A DNA stretch of 64,000 nt from Plasmopara viticola (taxonomy: Eukaryota > Oomycota > Peronosporomycetes > Peronosporales > Peronosporaceae). Location: positions 620,001 through 684,000 of the forward strand of contig MBPM02000040.1 in NCBI GenBank assembly GCA_001695595.3, read 5' to 3'. The notes under the pieces were generated by a model. The model worked only from the letters and a program-made list of their open reading frames with translations, was not told where the DNA came from and made no database searches. A program made the translations under genes and the position numbers. This document shows positions 12,031 through 26,600 of the stretch, in pieces; the stretch's first letter is position 1, and each line of letters starts with the position of its first letter.

Positions 12031-15000
12031 ACCTGTCCTGGGTTTCTTTTGTAATCAATGCTTTTTTGTCACTTCATGCACTGGAATGCAGCATCGAGGG
12101 ATACATAACAAACCCAAGATATGTAGTAGCCACGATGTCGTCTGTGCTCTTTTGAGGTGTCCGTATTCGAAAAATTACAATTGCAAATCAACTAACCGAA
12201 GTTTTCAGCTTCAGTTTGCCTGTCGACTGCGCTATTCAAGAGAAGTACAATTGTAAGTTGTAATTGTAAAGCGTCAATGCTCATTAAATATATCAGAATT
12301 CGTCAAGCTTCCAATTCAAGACGTTTTAAATCTTTGAAGAACATGATTTTGTCTACAAGGCAGCTGTACTGGCTCTGAAAACAGTATTGACTGCGCTGAG
12401 CTGTGGCGAGAGTTGACATTAGTCATCAAACAAAAGAATTGTCGATTGAGTTGTGACCTAAAATGGTCAATTTCTGCGTGATTTGAATATCTGCTTTATA
12501 TCTGCAACACAGCTTGCGTCTTTTGCTAATGAACTTTTTTTGTTAGTTTATGCACTGGCTTGCAGCATCGAAGGATACGTAACAAACCCAAGATCATGCA
12601 GTAGCTACGATATCTTTTAAGGTGTTCGTATTCGATGAATTACAATTGCATAGCAACTAAGCTCAGTTTTCAGCTTCAGCATATGTTTGCCAGCCGATTG
12701 CACTTTTCAAGAGAGCTGCAATTGTAAGTTGTGATTTCAAAGCGACAATGCTCATAAGATTTTTCGGGATTTGCCAAGCCATCAATGCAAGAACTTTAAG
12801 ATCTTGTAGAGCTCATGATTTTGTCTAAGAGGTATCTGTATCTTGCTTTGGAAAAAGTATCGACTGCACCGAGCTGTGGCGACCAGTTGACATTTCTTAT
12901 CAAACATGAGAAATATCGATTGGAGTGTGACCTAAAATGGTCAATTTTCACGTGTTTTGAAATCCGCTTTATTTTTTCCGCAACACATCCTGTTTCTTCT
13001 CTTCTTTGGTTTTTTTTGTCCTTCATGCACTAAAATGCAGTATCTAGGGATACGTAGCAAACTTGAGATCATGTAATAGCCACGATGTCGTCTGTGCTCT
13101 GTTGAGGTGTTCGTATTCGATGAAATGCAATCCCAAAGCAACTCAGCTCAATTTCTTGCTTCAGCACCAGTTTGCTAGCCGGTTCAGCTTTTGAAGAGAA
13201 CTGACATAGTAAGTTGCAATTCAAAGCGTCTATGCTCATAAGATATTTCGGAAATTGCCAAGCTTTAAATTAAGAATCTTTACTTCTTTTGGAGTTGATG
13301 ATTTGCTACGAGGCAGCTGTACTGGAAACGGAAACAATAAATAGTAGAGGAGACAGGGTCTGTTGCGGGAAACTTTTTTGCAGATTTACAAAGCACGTGG
13401 ACAATGACTCTTTAATGTCACAACTCAATTGATAATTCTTTCGTTGGATCTAAAGTGTCAACTGATCGTCACAACGCAGCACAGTCAATACTGTTTTCAG
13501 AGGCAGTACAGCTGACTCGAAGCCAAATCATGTACTACAAACGTCGTGAACTGGAAGCTTGGCAAATTCTTATATATTCAATGAGCATTGGCGCTTTGTA
13601 ATTACGACTTTCAATTGTACTTCTCTTGAAAAGCGCAATCGACAGGCAAACTGATGCTGAAGCTAAAAACTTTGCTTAGTTGCTTTGCAATTGTACTTGA
13701 TCGGATACGAACATCGCAAAAGAGCACAGACGATACCGTGGCAATTACATGATCTCGGGTTTGTTACGTATCCTCCGATCCTTCATTCCAGAGCATGAAA
13801 GGACGAAAATACCAAAGAACCGAAGACACAAGGTGTGTTGCGGGAAGAATATGGTAGACTTTCAAAACACGAGATGAATCATATTCTGAGGGCACAACCC
13901 AATCGATATCTCTTTTGTTTAGTAACAAATATCAGCTGATCACCACAGCTCAGTGCAGTCAAAACTGTTACCAGGGCCAAGTACAGATGCCTTGTAAATT
14001 CTGAAGCAACCAACGAGTACTGACGCTTTGCACTCTTGATACGCTGAATTGGCTGACAAAGAGATGCTGAGTCTAGAAATTGAGCTCAGTTGCTTTAAAA
14101 TTGTAATTCGTCAGACACTTTCAAATCATAAGAGCAAATTTCACGGCGCTGCATCCCAGTGCATGATGTGGCAAAAAAACGCCCGCAAAATAAAACAGAT
14201 ATGGTGTGTTGCGGAAGCAGTTTATTAGATTATCAAACGCGTGAACAACGATACTTTGAGGCCAAAAACAATCCATACTGCTTTTGTTCGACAAAAAGGG
14301 TCGACTGGTCGTCACAGCGAAGCTCAGTTAATACTGTTTCCTGAGCCAAGGGCGGCTATCTCGTAGACAGGATCATGCTTTCCACAAGATCTTTAAGGGT
14401 CTAGCATCGAATACTTGGTGATTTCTGAAACAGCCAATGAGCACTGACACTTTGCAGTTGCAACTTTCTATTGCACCTCTCTTGCAACGTGCATACGGCA
14501 GGTAAACTGATGTTAAAGCTAAAAGTTCAGCTTAGTTACTTTGCAATTGTAGTTCATCGAATATTTACAAAAGAGCACATAGAACATTGTAATGACTACA
14601 TAATTTAAGATTATTTGTGGATTTCTCGACGTGCATGATGTGACTGAAAAAAGTCAAAAATCAGAAGACAAGGTGTGTTGCGGGGACAATTTTGCAAAGT
14701 TACAAATGCGCGAGCAGTTATACCTAGAGGCCACAACTCATTCAATACTGCTCTTGTTGGATAACAAGAGTCAATCGGTCGCACAGCGCAGTCAATGCTG
14801 TTTCCTGAACCAAATTCAGCTACCTTGTTGTCAAAATCCAGTTCATCACAAGATTGTAAGGTCTTGCATTGATGGTTTGGCGGATTCTGAAACAGTCAAT
14901 GAGCACTGACGCTTTGCAATTACAACTCATTATTACAGCTCTCGTGGAAAGTGCAATCGGCTGGCGAAATGTTACTGAAGCTAAAAAATGAGCTTGGTTG

Positions 15001-18000
15001 CTTTGCGATTGCAATTCGTCAGAAACTTAACACCAAAAGAGCACAGATGACATTGTGACAACTACATGACCTAAGTTTCTTACAGATTGCTCGACGCTTC
15101 ATCTCAATGCATGGTATGACTAGTAAAAGCAGAAAAAACAAAAGAAACAAGGTGCGTTGCAAAACAATGTAGCAAATTTCCAAAACGCTTGAACAATAAT
15201 ACTTTGAGGTCACGACTCAACCAATACTACTTTTCTTTTATAAGAAGGGTCAATCGGTCGCCACAGCGCAGTCAATACTTTTTTCTGAGCAAGGTTCGGC
15301 TACCTCGTAGTCAGAATATCGAGAGAGCATAAACGACATTGTGACTAGTATATGATCTTAGATCAATTACAGCTTCCTCGACGCTGGAGCTAGTACAAGG
15401 TGTGACTAAGATACCCAGAAAAAAGAAAAGACAAGGTGCATTGTGGGCACAATCAAGAAGGTATTCTAAACAGGTGCACAATGACATTTTGAAAATACAA
15501 CTAAATCAATACTGCTTTTTTGATGTGGAAAGACAATTGGTCGCTACGGCGCTGCCGATACTAATTTCAGAGTTAAGCATAGCTGTCTCGGAGTCAGAAT
15601 TATATTCTCCACAAAATGTAAAAAACTTATATCCATAATTTGGTTAATTTCAAAAAATCCGATGAGCACTGACACTTTGCACTTCAAAGTACTATTACAG
15701 ACCTCATTAAAAAGCACAGACGGCTAGTAAAATGATCCCAAAATCAAAATTTAAGCTCGGTTGCTTTGCATTGAAATTTATCGAATATTGAAGCCTTAAC
15801 AGAGCGCAGGCGATATTGTGGCTACAAAATGGTCAAAGAATAATGACGTATCTCTCGACGCTGCATCCTAGTGCATGATGTGGCTCAATAAATAGCTGAA
15901 AAAACAGAAGTGACCAGGTGTGTAGCCGAGGTTTGCTTGAAAAAACTCAAGACAAGTGAACAATGACATTTTAAGCCACACGATAAAACACTTCTTATTT
16001 TGATGGGTAAAAACAACTGGTCGCCACAGCGCAACGCACTCAATACTTTTTCTGTGTCAAGTACAGCCGCCACGTAGTCAAAATCATGTATCTTACAAGG
16101 TCCTGAAGTTCTTGCGTTGATGGCTCGGTAAAATCTGACACAGTCAATTACATTGACGTGTTGTAGCCACAACTTACTATTATAAGTCGCTTGGAAAGCG
16201 CGGACGTCCGACAAAAAAAGCTAAATTTAAATTTTGAGTCTAGTATCTGTGCAATTGAAATTCATCGTATATTATAGCCTTGTAAAATACTGGCGACATC
16301 GTGACTAAGTCACGATCCAAATTAAACGACGTCTTGCTTTTTTTGACGCTGTATACCAGTGCATCATGTGAGCTTAAACAGCCCAAATAGCAAAAGAGAC
16401 AGTGTGTTGCCGAGATATCAAAACAGGTGACCAATGACACTTTATAGCCACAAGTTAGTCACAACTGTCCCTTTTGGTGTGTAAGGACAACTGGTCGCCA
16501 CAGCGCAGCGCAGCCAATACTGTTATTAGTGTAAGAAAAAGCTGCCTCAAAGTCAAAACCATTTACGACTGAAGATCTTAAAAATCTTGCATTGATGACT
16601 TGGCAATCTCTGTTACAACCAATAGAAGCTTTGTTGCCACAAATTTCTCTAGCGGTACTCTTGAAAAGCGCAGACGGCTGGTAAAAAGATACTAAAGCTG
16701 AAAATTGATCCCGATTGCTTTGCAATTGAAATATATCAAATGTTGAAACGTCAAAAGAGCACAGACGACTTCGTGGCTACAGCATCATCAAAGTTCGACG
16801 ACGTCTGTCTAGACGCTGCATCCCAGTGCACGATTTGACCTTAAAAAACAAATAACAGAAGAGTCAAGGAGTGTTGCCGGGACAATTTAGGAAGTTATCA
16901 AAAGGGGTGAACTTTGACGCTTTCAAGCCACAAGTCAATCAATAATGCTTCTTTAGATATAAAAAGACAACTCGTCTCCATAGCTCAGCGGAGCCAAATC
17001 GTTTCTGTGTCAAAAATAGCTGCCTCGAAGTCAAAATCATGTACTAATCTAAATCTAAAAGGACTTGTATTGATGGATTGGGAGACTATTAAACAGCCAA
17101 TGCGCCCTGACGTTTTGCAACGACAACTTTCTATTACAGCTCTCTTGAAAAGCGCAGATGGCTGAAAAAGGAATAAATGAGCTCGGTTGCTTTGCAATTG
17201 AGAAACATCGAATATTGAAATTTCAAAAGAGCGCAGACGATAACGTGGCTACAACATGGTCTAAGATTAACGGCGTCTTATTCAACGCTGCATCCCAGAG
17301 CACGGTATGACTAAACGACAGCCTTGATAACGAAAGAGTCAAGCTTTGTTGCCGAAAGTGTCTAGAAATTTTCAAACAGGTGGTTTATGACACTTTAAAG
17401 CAGCCTGTCAATCAATACTGTTTCTTTTGAGGTAATAATACAACTGGTCGCCACAGCGCAGCCAGTACTTTGTTTGTGACAAGCACACCTCGTAGTCAGA
17501 ACCATGTATCACATAGGATTTTGAAGTCCTTGTATTGAAGGCTTGGCACTTTTCAAACAGCCAATGATCACCGACGACAACAAAGTTTGACAGCTCTTTA
17601 AAAAGCACCGACGGCTGGCAAAATGATTTTGAAGCTGAAAATTGAGCTTTGTTGCTTTGCAATTGAAATTCATCGAATAATGATATCTTAAAAAACACCG
17701 ACATCATCGTGGCTACTACATGGTGAAAGATCAACGACGTCTTTTTAAAACCAGTGCATATTATGACTAAAAAACAGCCTAAAAAGCAAAATTGACAAGG
17801 TGTAAAGCCAGGATTTTCAAGAAAATGTACAAAACAGGTGACCAATGACACTATGAAGCTACAAGTCAGTCAGCACTGCTTCTTTTGGTGCGTAAGGAGA
17901 ACAGATCGCCACAGCACAGCGCAGCCAACGATTTTTTTAGTGTCAAGTAAAGCTGCCTCGTCGACAAAATCATGTAATTCAGAAGATCTTATAAGTCTTG

Positions 18001-21000
18001 CATTGATAGCTTGGTAAATCTTGATACAGCCAATTAAAACTAACTCTTTGATGCCACAAATTACTCTTACACCACTTTTGAAAAGCGCAAACGGTTGGCA
18101 AAAAGATGCTTAAGCTAAAATTTGAGGTCGGCTGTTTCGCAATATAAATTTTTCGAATATTGAGATCTCAAAAGAGCACAGACGACATCGTGGCTACAGC
18201 ATGATCAAAGATTGACGACGTCTTGCTCGACGCTGCATCCCAGTCCATAATGTGACCTAAAACGACCCAAATAACAGAAAAGATCGGGTGTGTTGCCGAG
18301 ACATTTTAAAAAGTTATTAAAACAGGTGAACAACGACACTTTGAAGCCACAAGTCAGTCAACACTGGTTCTTTAGATGTGAATAGACAACTAGTCGCCAC
18401 AGCGCATCGCAGCCAAAACGCTTTTGTGTCAAGTACAGCTGCCTCGTAGTCAAAATAATGTACTGAGATCTTTGCATTGATGGCTTGGAAGATTCTGATA
18501 CAGTCAATAACCACTGACGCTTTTTTAGTATTCCGGCTCTCTTGAAAAGCGCAGAGAATGATGCTGAAGCTAAAAATTGAGCTCGGTTGCTTTGCAACTA
18601 AAATTTATCGAATATTGAGACCTTTAAAGAGTACACTTGGCATCATGGCTATTTCATGATATTGGATTTGTTACGGCTTTCTCGAAGCTGTATTTCAGTG
18701 CATGATGTGTTGAAAAAACAGCCCAAGTAAAAGAGAGACAAGGGTGCTGGGACAATTCGGCAAATTTACAAATCGTTTATGCGTATATACTTTAGTCAAC
18801 TCAATCAATACTGCTTCATTTGATGCGTGGATTCAACTGGTCGCCAGAAGTGCAGTGCAGTCAATGCTGTATCTAGAGCCAAGTACAGCTGCCGCGAAAT
18901 CAAAACCATGTAGTACAAAAGACTTTAAACGTCTCTCTGTCAAGTTCTAATGCAGCTAATAAATAGTGACACTTTGTAGCCACCACGTGTTATTACAGCT
19001 CTTTTAACGGAGTCAGGAGGCTGTAAAAATGGAGCCAAATTTAGAAATCTATCTCAGTCGCTTTGTAACTGCGATATATCAAATTTTAACTGCCCAAAGC
19101 GTACAGACGACACGTGGCTACTACACGATCTTAGACTTCATACCGCTTCCTCGACGTCCCAACGCATAATTTCAGATTTATCTGACCTCAGTAGTTACGC
19201 TTTGTAGTCGCAAAATTGCAAATACTTTTTCAATAAACGGCACGGACGATATAACCAGTACTGCCACTATAGAAAATACAAGTTATTTCGCTGGAATCGC
19301 TCAGCAAATTGCCACAGCAGTCGCTCAAAGGCCAAAAGCCAACCAATACTGCTTCCAGAGTCACGTGCAGCTACCTCGTCTTCAAAATTGTGTACTAGAC
19401 AAGATATTAAAGGTCTTGCATCGATCGCTTGGCAAATTCTCATACAGCCGGTGAGCACAAATTATTTGCAGTCAAAATCTACTATTACAGTTCTTTGAAG
19501 AGTGCAGCCAACAGGTAAAAATGGCACTGATTCTAAAGTCGAGCTCGGTCACTTTGCAATTGCAAGCCATCGAGTATTTATCTCTAAGAAGAGCAAATTC
19601 GACATCGTGGCTACTACAAGACTTAAGACTCGTCACTACTTCCTCGACGCTGTACCCCGAGTCCATAATGTGACCACGATACAGCCCAACCTTTTTGTGG
19701 CCAACGCTTAATAAGCTCGACTGCATCAGTGATGGTTTGCAGTCGCAGATTATCAATTACTAATTGCTTTAAAGGACACACTTGAATGAGCAAGTACCGA
19801 CACTAAAGAAGGGGCAATATGTATTGCGGATACAGCTTCGCAAATGTTACACAACTGATAAACAATGCTGTAATTAGGTCACAGCTCAAATAGTGCTGTT
19901 TTCTATAATGAGTAAAGACAGCTAGTCGCCATAGCAGAGTGCAGCCGACCCTGTTTCCAGAGCAACGAACACCTGCTTCCTAGCCAAAATTATGTACTAC
20001 ACAAGATCTTCAAGATCTTGCATCAAGAGCTTGCTTAAATTTAATACAGCCAATATACACGGAGGCTTTGAGCCACATCTTACTGTTACAGCTCATCGAA
20101 GAGCACAGACGGCTTTGTCAAATCTAAAATTGAGCCCAGTCGCTTCGCAATTCTAATTCTATTAAAATTTACACCTCAAAAGAGTACAGACGATTCGTAG
20201 CTACTACATGATGTCAGACTTATTACAGCTTTCTCGACTCAACATCCCAGTTCGTTATGGAATGGAGACATCTCAAATTTCTAAGAAAAAGAAGTGTTGA
20301 GGGGATAAGTTAGCAAATCTAACTTGACAGGTGAATAATGATGCTTTAAAGCCACAACTTAATTAATACGGCTTTGATTTGTGATGGCAGCCGTTTGCCC
20401 CGCATTTATTTATAAATTGATTTATCTACAGCGTGCTTTAAAGAATCATCTCACAGAAATCTTCGTGTTTACCATTTTTTCACAGCAAAGCGCAGCCGAT
20501 TTTTATTCTAGCAAAGTACAGCTGCCTCGTAGTCGAAGTCATGTACCTTGACGTCTTGCATTGCGATTTTTAATTAATTCTATTAGAGCCGTGATTCTCT
20601 GTAGACTCAACGAAGTCTTTCCAACGGACGGCTGAACCCAGCAATGACACCAGAAAAGAGCCAAGGCGCTTTGCGATGGCAAATTTGATGCAGCAGATAG
20701 ACACTATGCCTGAATACCACATCTCCATAAAAATGATATTTTATGAGCACAGACGTCTGGTGGCCACAGCACAGCCAGTACCAAATCTATATCAAAAAAA
20801 GACACCTCACTGTCAAATTCATTTTAATATGAAATCCTTAATGTCTAAAAGCTCTGAGTTGAGATTTCAAACACAACTCATGAGTACATACGCTTTGCTG
20901 CTACAACATAAACAATACCCATTCTTCACAAAAGCACAGACGATTGGTGATCAAAGCACAATTAATACTCAAATTTTTATAAATTGTCTGCAACATAGCA

Positions 21001-21840
21001 AATTCCAATACCACGAAAGAGAACAGACGACTTAATAGTTGACATTTAAGTACAGCTCCTCTGTCGCCACAACCTAGTTGAAGATAAGATCACAAAGTAA
21101 TTTAAACGTCTTGCGGTTGCAGTTCGATGTATTTGACAACAGTAACGTAGTGCAGGCACTAATCAGCTAGTACTTATTCTATTTACTAACACAAATGACT
21201 GAGCCAGTACTGACAATACAGAAGAGCAAGGCGTTTTGCGATAGTAATATGGCAAATTCGGATACTATAGATAACACTGGTCCTTAAAACCACATCGTAA
21301 GAAATTCAGGTTCTCTTATTTAACATGGACGACTGGTGACCACACTGTAGCCGTACAGCAACCTCGCGGTCAGAATCACTTTAAAATGACAACGTAATTA
21401 TTAATAACTGATGAGGACAGACAATTTGCAGTTACAATCCTATACTTTTGAGTGTGTAGACTGCTGGCGGTCAATGCAAAAAGTTGAAAAGGTTTATGCC
21501 CGCAACCATGCAAGTACTTACACCGCGAAAGAGCAAAGACGACATCATATTCTACAATCAAGCACACCTTCCTTGACACCATAACCAATGTTTCTTTTTG
21601 AGTGCACAGACGGATGAGCAACAAATGAAGATGAAGAAGAGCCAATTATTTTTGCGATGGCAAATTGGCAAATTGTATTTTAAGTGATGGACACTAGCTG
21701 CATCCCAAGAAACACTGATTTTTTGATGATCATAGACAATTGCTGACCATAGCGTGTAGCAATTACTAAATTCACGATTCAGTACAGCAACCTTGCTGTC
21801 AAAAACGCACTACACGAGATTATTGACTGTGACGTCACTT
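12030..21840. repeat. Satellite family 1: degenerate ~475-bp tandem repeat
   Basis: About twenty diverged copies of one unit fill this region. A landmark in the unit, GGTCGCCACAGCGCAG and variants, recurs at 14,777, 15,256, 16,019, 16,493, 16,973, 17,448, 17,906 and 18,392, giving spacings mostly of 450-490 bp. Other landmarks recur in the same order: CACTGACGCTTTGCAATTAC, AAAAGAGCACAGACGACATC, and GACGCTGCATCCCAGTGCAT. Three copies at about 12,030-13,345 are in reverse orientation and the rest are forward. Copies decay further towards 20-21.8 kb, where only ~95-bp elements can be followed. Short ORFs inside are by chance and interrupted differently in every copy. No protein gene is seen. Confidence 0.9.
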
Positions 21841-23600
21841 GAAGGTGATTGTAATTCTAGTATCGCTTGGGTTGCTGCCTTTCTATCTCTGTTACCTACA
21901 AAAGAGAAACTCTTCATTGTTCTGTTCCATAATGCGTCCGTGAATATATGTTGAAGTATGCAAGACGTTCGGACGCTATAGTAATATCAGTATTGACTAA
22001 TTTGTGGCCGGTAGGTAATTACGGAAATTTATCAATCTAGCATAGGCTGCACATTGGCCGTCCGTTGTCTATTCTCTTTCAAAAGCCTATTAGAGGTTTA
22101 GAACTATGATGCGCGCGTTAATGTCTGATAATAAGCTTTGAGCAAAGCTGCCGCTCACTTCTTTGGATGTGTCAGTACAGGCTAAGCTGCGGTCACCGGT
22201 TGGTTGTGCTACTACTATATTTAGCAGTGGCTTAAATGCGTTAGTGCACGTCTTTCAAAGTAGAATTTGACAAATTGTGACCGTAAGACGTCTGAGGTCT
22301 TTGGTAGCGATTATCAAAGCTAAATTGTCGATATGAGATAGAACTAGTTGGCTATGAAATCAGCGTCTGCTGCCTTGTGGGCGTGAGTTGTCTCCGATCT
22401 ACAAAAGAATCGAAATTTGTTGATCACAATTAAAAGTGGTTCGAGTACGCTTGGCGTCTGGGCTTATTGGTAGCGCCAGTATTGGCCAGGTTGTGGCCAC
22501 GTAGTGGAAGTGGATGAATATTATTCTAATTGTAGCCGTGAGTCATCTCTGCTTTTTGAAAAAAGCAATACGCGTTTATTTGTGGCTAGAATCCGTCCGT
22601 GCACATCTGTCAAAATAGACTTTACTGTGTTGTCACCATTGAACGTCAAAGGTCCTTCGTAGTGTCAGTGTCGACTGGATTCTCACTGTGAAGAGAGTTT
22701 GGCTAAACATGATTCAAGTTTCGGCTGCGCTCTTGTCACCATTTGTCTGTTATCTACAAATATTACTACTGTTGGTTAAACTACAGCGATTATGCATTTG
22801 TTAAAAACGCAAACATCAAGACTCTTTATAAGTATTAGTGATAAACATTTTGTGACTGTGGGAAGTGTGAGCTCAGCCTATGTTCTCTTGTGGCTGCCAG
22901 CCTTCAATACTCTTTATAGGAGTGGATAATTGCTAGATTTAGCTCTAATGCGTCGGTCAAAGTACATTTTGCTAAGGTGTGGCCGTAAGACGTCCAAGGT
23001 CTTTAAAGGTGTCAGCATTGATAAGTTGTCGTTGCGAGGTAGGTTTGTTTGATTGTAAATTTTGATTTTGCTACGTTGTGATCGCCAGTAATAACTAAAT
23101 TGTGGCCGTGAAGCAAATATGAATGATTGCGATTTCAGCGTTGAACGTGTTGTGGTCGCTAGTAAAAAAATAGCCTAATATAATGATCAACTACATTGAT
23201 CGAGTCCGAAAGATTCAAAATAGTTACTTTAATTCGTTATTATAGTATATTCGATTAGACTTCAAAAGGACCACAATTGTTTAGCTGTTTTCAATGCGTG
23301 AGTGCACAAAATTTGAAGGAGACTTTTTTTGGTCCTGGCAGGAAGGAATTAAGGGATTTTAGTAGTGTAGGTTGTCGTTGCGTGATGGATTCGGTGGACT
23401 GTAAATCTACGCTGTTACTAGAGGTTTGTGAACTCGACAAAAGAATCACTTTGTATGGTTTATGATTGTATTGTGTCCGTGAATATCTGTTAAGTACACA
23501 AGACGTCCGATTTCCTAAGCATGACCAGTATCGACAATCTTTTGATTGCTAAATGGACGTGTTTTCAGTAGTTGTCAGTCATCTGCATTTTTTAACAAAC
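21840..23600. repeat. Strongly decayed, reverse-oriented satellite-like repeats
   Basis: A motif of the form AAGACGTCCGAGGTCTTT followed by GTGTCAGTATTGACTA and TTGTGGCCG recurs with changes near 21,962, 22,286, 22,644, 22,989 and 23,500. Read on the other strand it resembles the GCCACAACTCAGTCAATACTG element of family 1, so this is probably an older, inverted extension of that array. No gene is seen. Confidence 0.5.
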
Positions 23601-26600
23601 CTACCGAAAATTAACGAGTTAGCCGAGGTGGTGGTCATTCGACCCAAAGAAGAGATGAACTTTTCATCACTATTCGACTAAGCTTATTCGGAAGATAGTA
23701 AGAAGTTCTTTAGTGCATAGGCTCCCCTTCTCCAAGTCACGCTAGGCCCCTTTGGATACGGATGTCAATAGTCCATTGAAGTGCAGGCACGGTTCAGTCT
23801 AAAAGACCGCAGTAACTCGTCTGTCAGTCGATACTATGCATTTAAATTACTCAGATTTTCCAATTTGAATCTAAACATGCTATTTTTACTTTTCGGTCAG
23901 AACGTTTCTTTGAAATATCGTAGCTTTTGGCCTGACCTTTTTCAACAAGTCTAGACTTTTCCTTGCTCACAATAGAAGGGCTGACACCACCAAGTCTCGC
24001 GGCTATCCTTCGTTTGTCAAGCCTTAAGTCACAAGTGCGCGCGAAGGTAAGCTGACCCATTCACGAAAAATTGCGTGTAGGCTGCCGATAAACAAACGGC
24101 ATTTTTAATCCAAACTCAACGAGCAAGAACATGCTGCTTTAACGGCTTAGAGTACACACACTGTGCAATATGTGTTCGACGGTGCAAATCACTCAATTGG
24201 TTCATCGATCGGGCTCAGAGGTCCACCGTGACGATTTACAGTCTATCTATATACACGTTTTTTTAAAAAAAATCACGTAAAGCGAGGGTCTTTGCCTGAA
24301 ACTACGGACTCAGAAAGTCTGTCATATCAAAAGACACGATCTAGAAATAGTACTGTTGCTTCGTCAACGCGTACCGTGTCCCACAACCCTTGAATGAGCC
24401 ATTTGCTCAGTCAGCAGAGACCTTAATAATGAACTGACAATAGTGAAATTGCACGGGTAAGCTTGTTGATACGGTCTCATTTGGCGAGAGTTCCACTCGT
24501 TGGAACACTTCTTCTGCGCACAAATACGCGCAGACCCTCTCGTACAATTCGAGCCGCTAAAGAAGATTGCTCACGAAACAATCGACCGAGATGACCACCA
24601 ACTGATGTATTTTAAGCTGAAAAAAGAATTCGATATATAAATTTCTAATTTTGGCGAACCACTTCACGGGCTATGCTGCGATAGAACCGCCCTGCTTTCA
24701 TCGAAATCCGATGTTGCCTTGGGCTCAACCTTGCCGATAACATCCTGTGTGGCCTGTTAAGTCTTTTTCTAGATCCTTTAGCAGAGCTATGCGCATGTTA
24801 TCTCGAGAGGACGAGCCATAATTTGGATCCAATATAGACGAGATCACAGCTGGGACGTAGGCTCGCTCATATTGTAAGCGACACGATGACTATACGCCAA
24901 AGTATTTGACTTTCCTGGTTTGTAATTCACCTCGAAATTATATTCTGTAATGAAGAAGAATCAGCTGTTCATTCTTTGCAAAAGGTGCCTCACCTCTCCT
25001 GCGTAATTTAAACGATAGCTACTTAAATAAATGACCAGGCCAAGTCCATTCCCTAAAAGCTTTGGCTCAATAAATTCGGACTATTCACAAAGTCCCTGAC
25101 TTAGCGGAATCTGACCGAAGGGATTGCATTTTAATGATGCTTTTAAAACGGAATTTCTTTTGCGGCGAAGACGTGAAGTATATTCTGTGCGCGATGCACT
25201 TGAGCAGCGCTCGCATGTCAACAATGCGGTTTCCCACGTCTATCTTCCTGCTCTGCATGACAATGAGCAGAAATGTCATAAAAGTGCATCCTTGTCAGGC
25301 TGATCAACTCAATCATCAGACTTTAAATCGTCACAGGCGCGTTCGTGAGTCGTTTGGGCATCATCAACCATTGTAAAGCAAGCCGCTCAGAGTAGTGACC
25401 GCGATGGATAGTACGTCCCTCTCTTGCTTTAGACATTGACAAAACACGGTATATCGTACATTTATATTGCTCTGCAAATTTCTTTTTTCAATATTGGCGT
25501 CTGTGTTTGAGTGGTGGCCGCATTTTGTTTTCTATAAGCAAGCACGATGAGCCATTTGCCATTTTGCTTTTTGACATAGAAATTTGTTTCGCGAACCCAC
25601 CTCGCCTTATTCTTTGCATATCACACTGCTTCTTAGGAAAATGTCATTGCGGTCAGACAGTTTTTGGTTTCTTGAACCGAGTTAATTTCGTGTAAAATAT
25701 CGTATCGCCAAAAACGAGTCTTTTGAGACCATTCTGATATTTTTGCTACTAATGAAAATCACAAATCGATCAAGATTTGGGTAAGTGCTCCCTCAGCAAA
25801 GTACGAGCCCTACTTGTTCGTACTAAAGCAGAGTAGCTTAAAGTGACTTTTAACCTGTGTCCTGCATGCACTGCGCTATCCTGAACAAACACTCAAAGAA
25901 CGGTGTGTCGTGCGCTGCTTTTTCGCGATTGATTCTTGTTCACATGCGCACCCGTGCCCGTTCTTCGACCGAGCCGTTTGTGTGGTCTGGTGATCTAATG
26001 GCATCTTGAGCGCTTGGTTTATTTGTGAAACAAGCTGTACTTTCTGCTTGCAAATTGCAACAGCTGTAGCGAATTCGATGGGCGAACGGAGTGGTACCTT
26101 TGGCAAGAGTACTCTCGGCTGAATCCTTACCCGCCTACAGCCAGCAGGCTATTGTGGTACAATCTGCGGCTCACCAAACCATGCTCCCATGATAGACCTT
26201 GGGATGGGCTTTACTCATGGCCCCAACGAACACCGTGATCAAAATTGTCGTCGGCGTCAGGGAAATCTTGCCTTGAACTCTTGTAAGTTTTCGATATGAA
26301 GATATCCCCTTTTCTTTACAAGACGTTGTCCTTGATTTTGGCGATGGCCTCACGCAAGAATGCACTCCGAAAATCATCGGCGCTTGCCCTTTTTCTAAGA
26401 AAGAGAAGACGAGGACGATGTCCCACCACCATGCGGCGCACTGAGTGCTTTAAAATCATAATTTTGTTCGTAAACAGCCTCTGATCAAAAGAACTCGAAA
26501 CCTTACGCCGACGGCCTTGAATGTTTTTGCCGAGACCTACAATGGATAACTCTGGTAAACAATCTTCAAGTCCTGTACCTCTCCGTATATAAATCGTTAG

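Noticed and set aside
20676..21035. 119-codon ORF in the 20.7-21.0 kb region
   Set aside because: It lies inside decayed family 1 repeats and its residues follow the repeat words.
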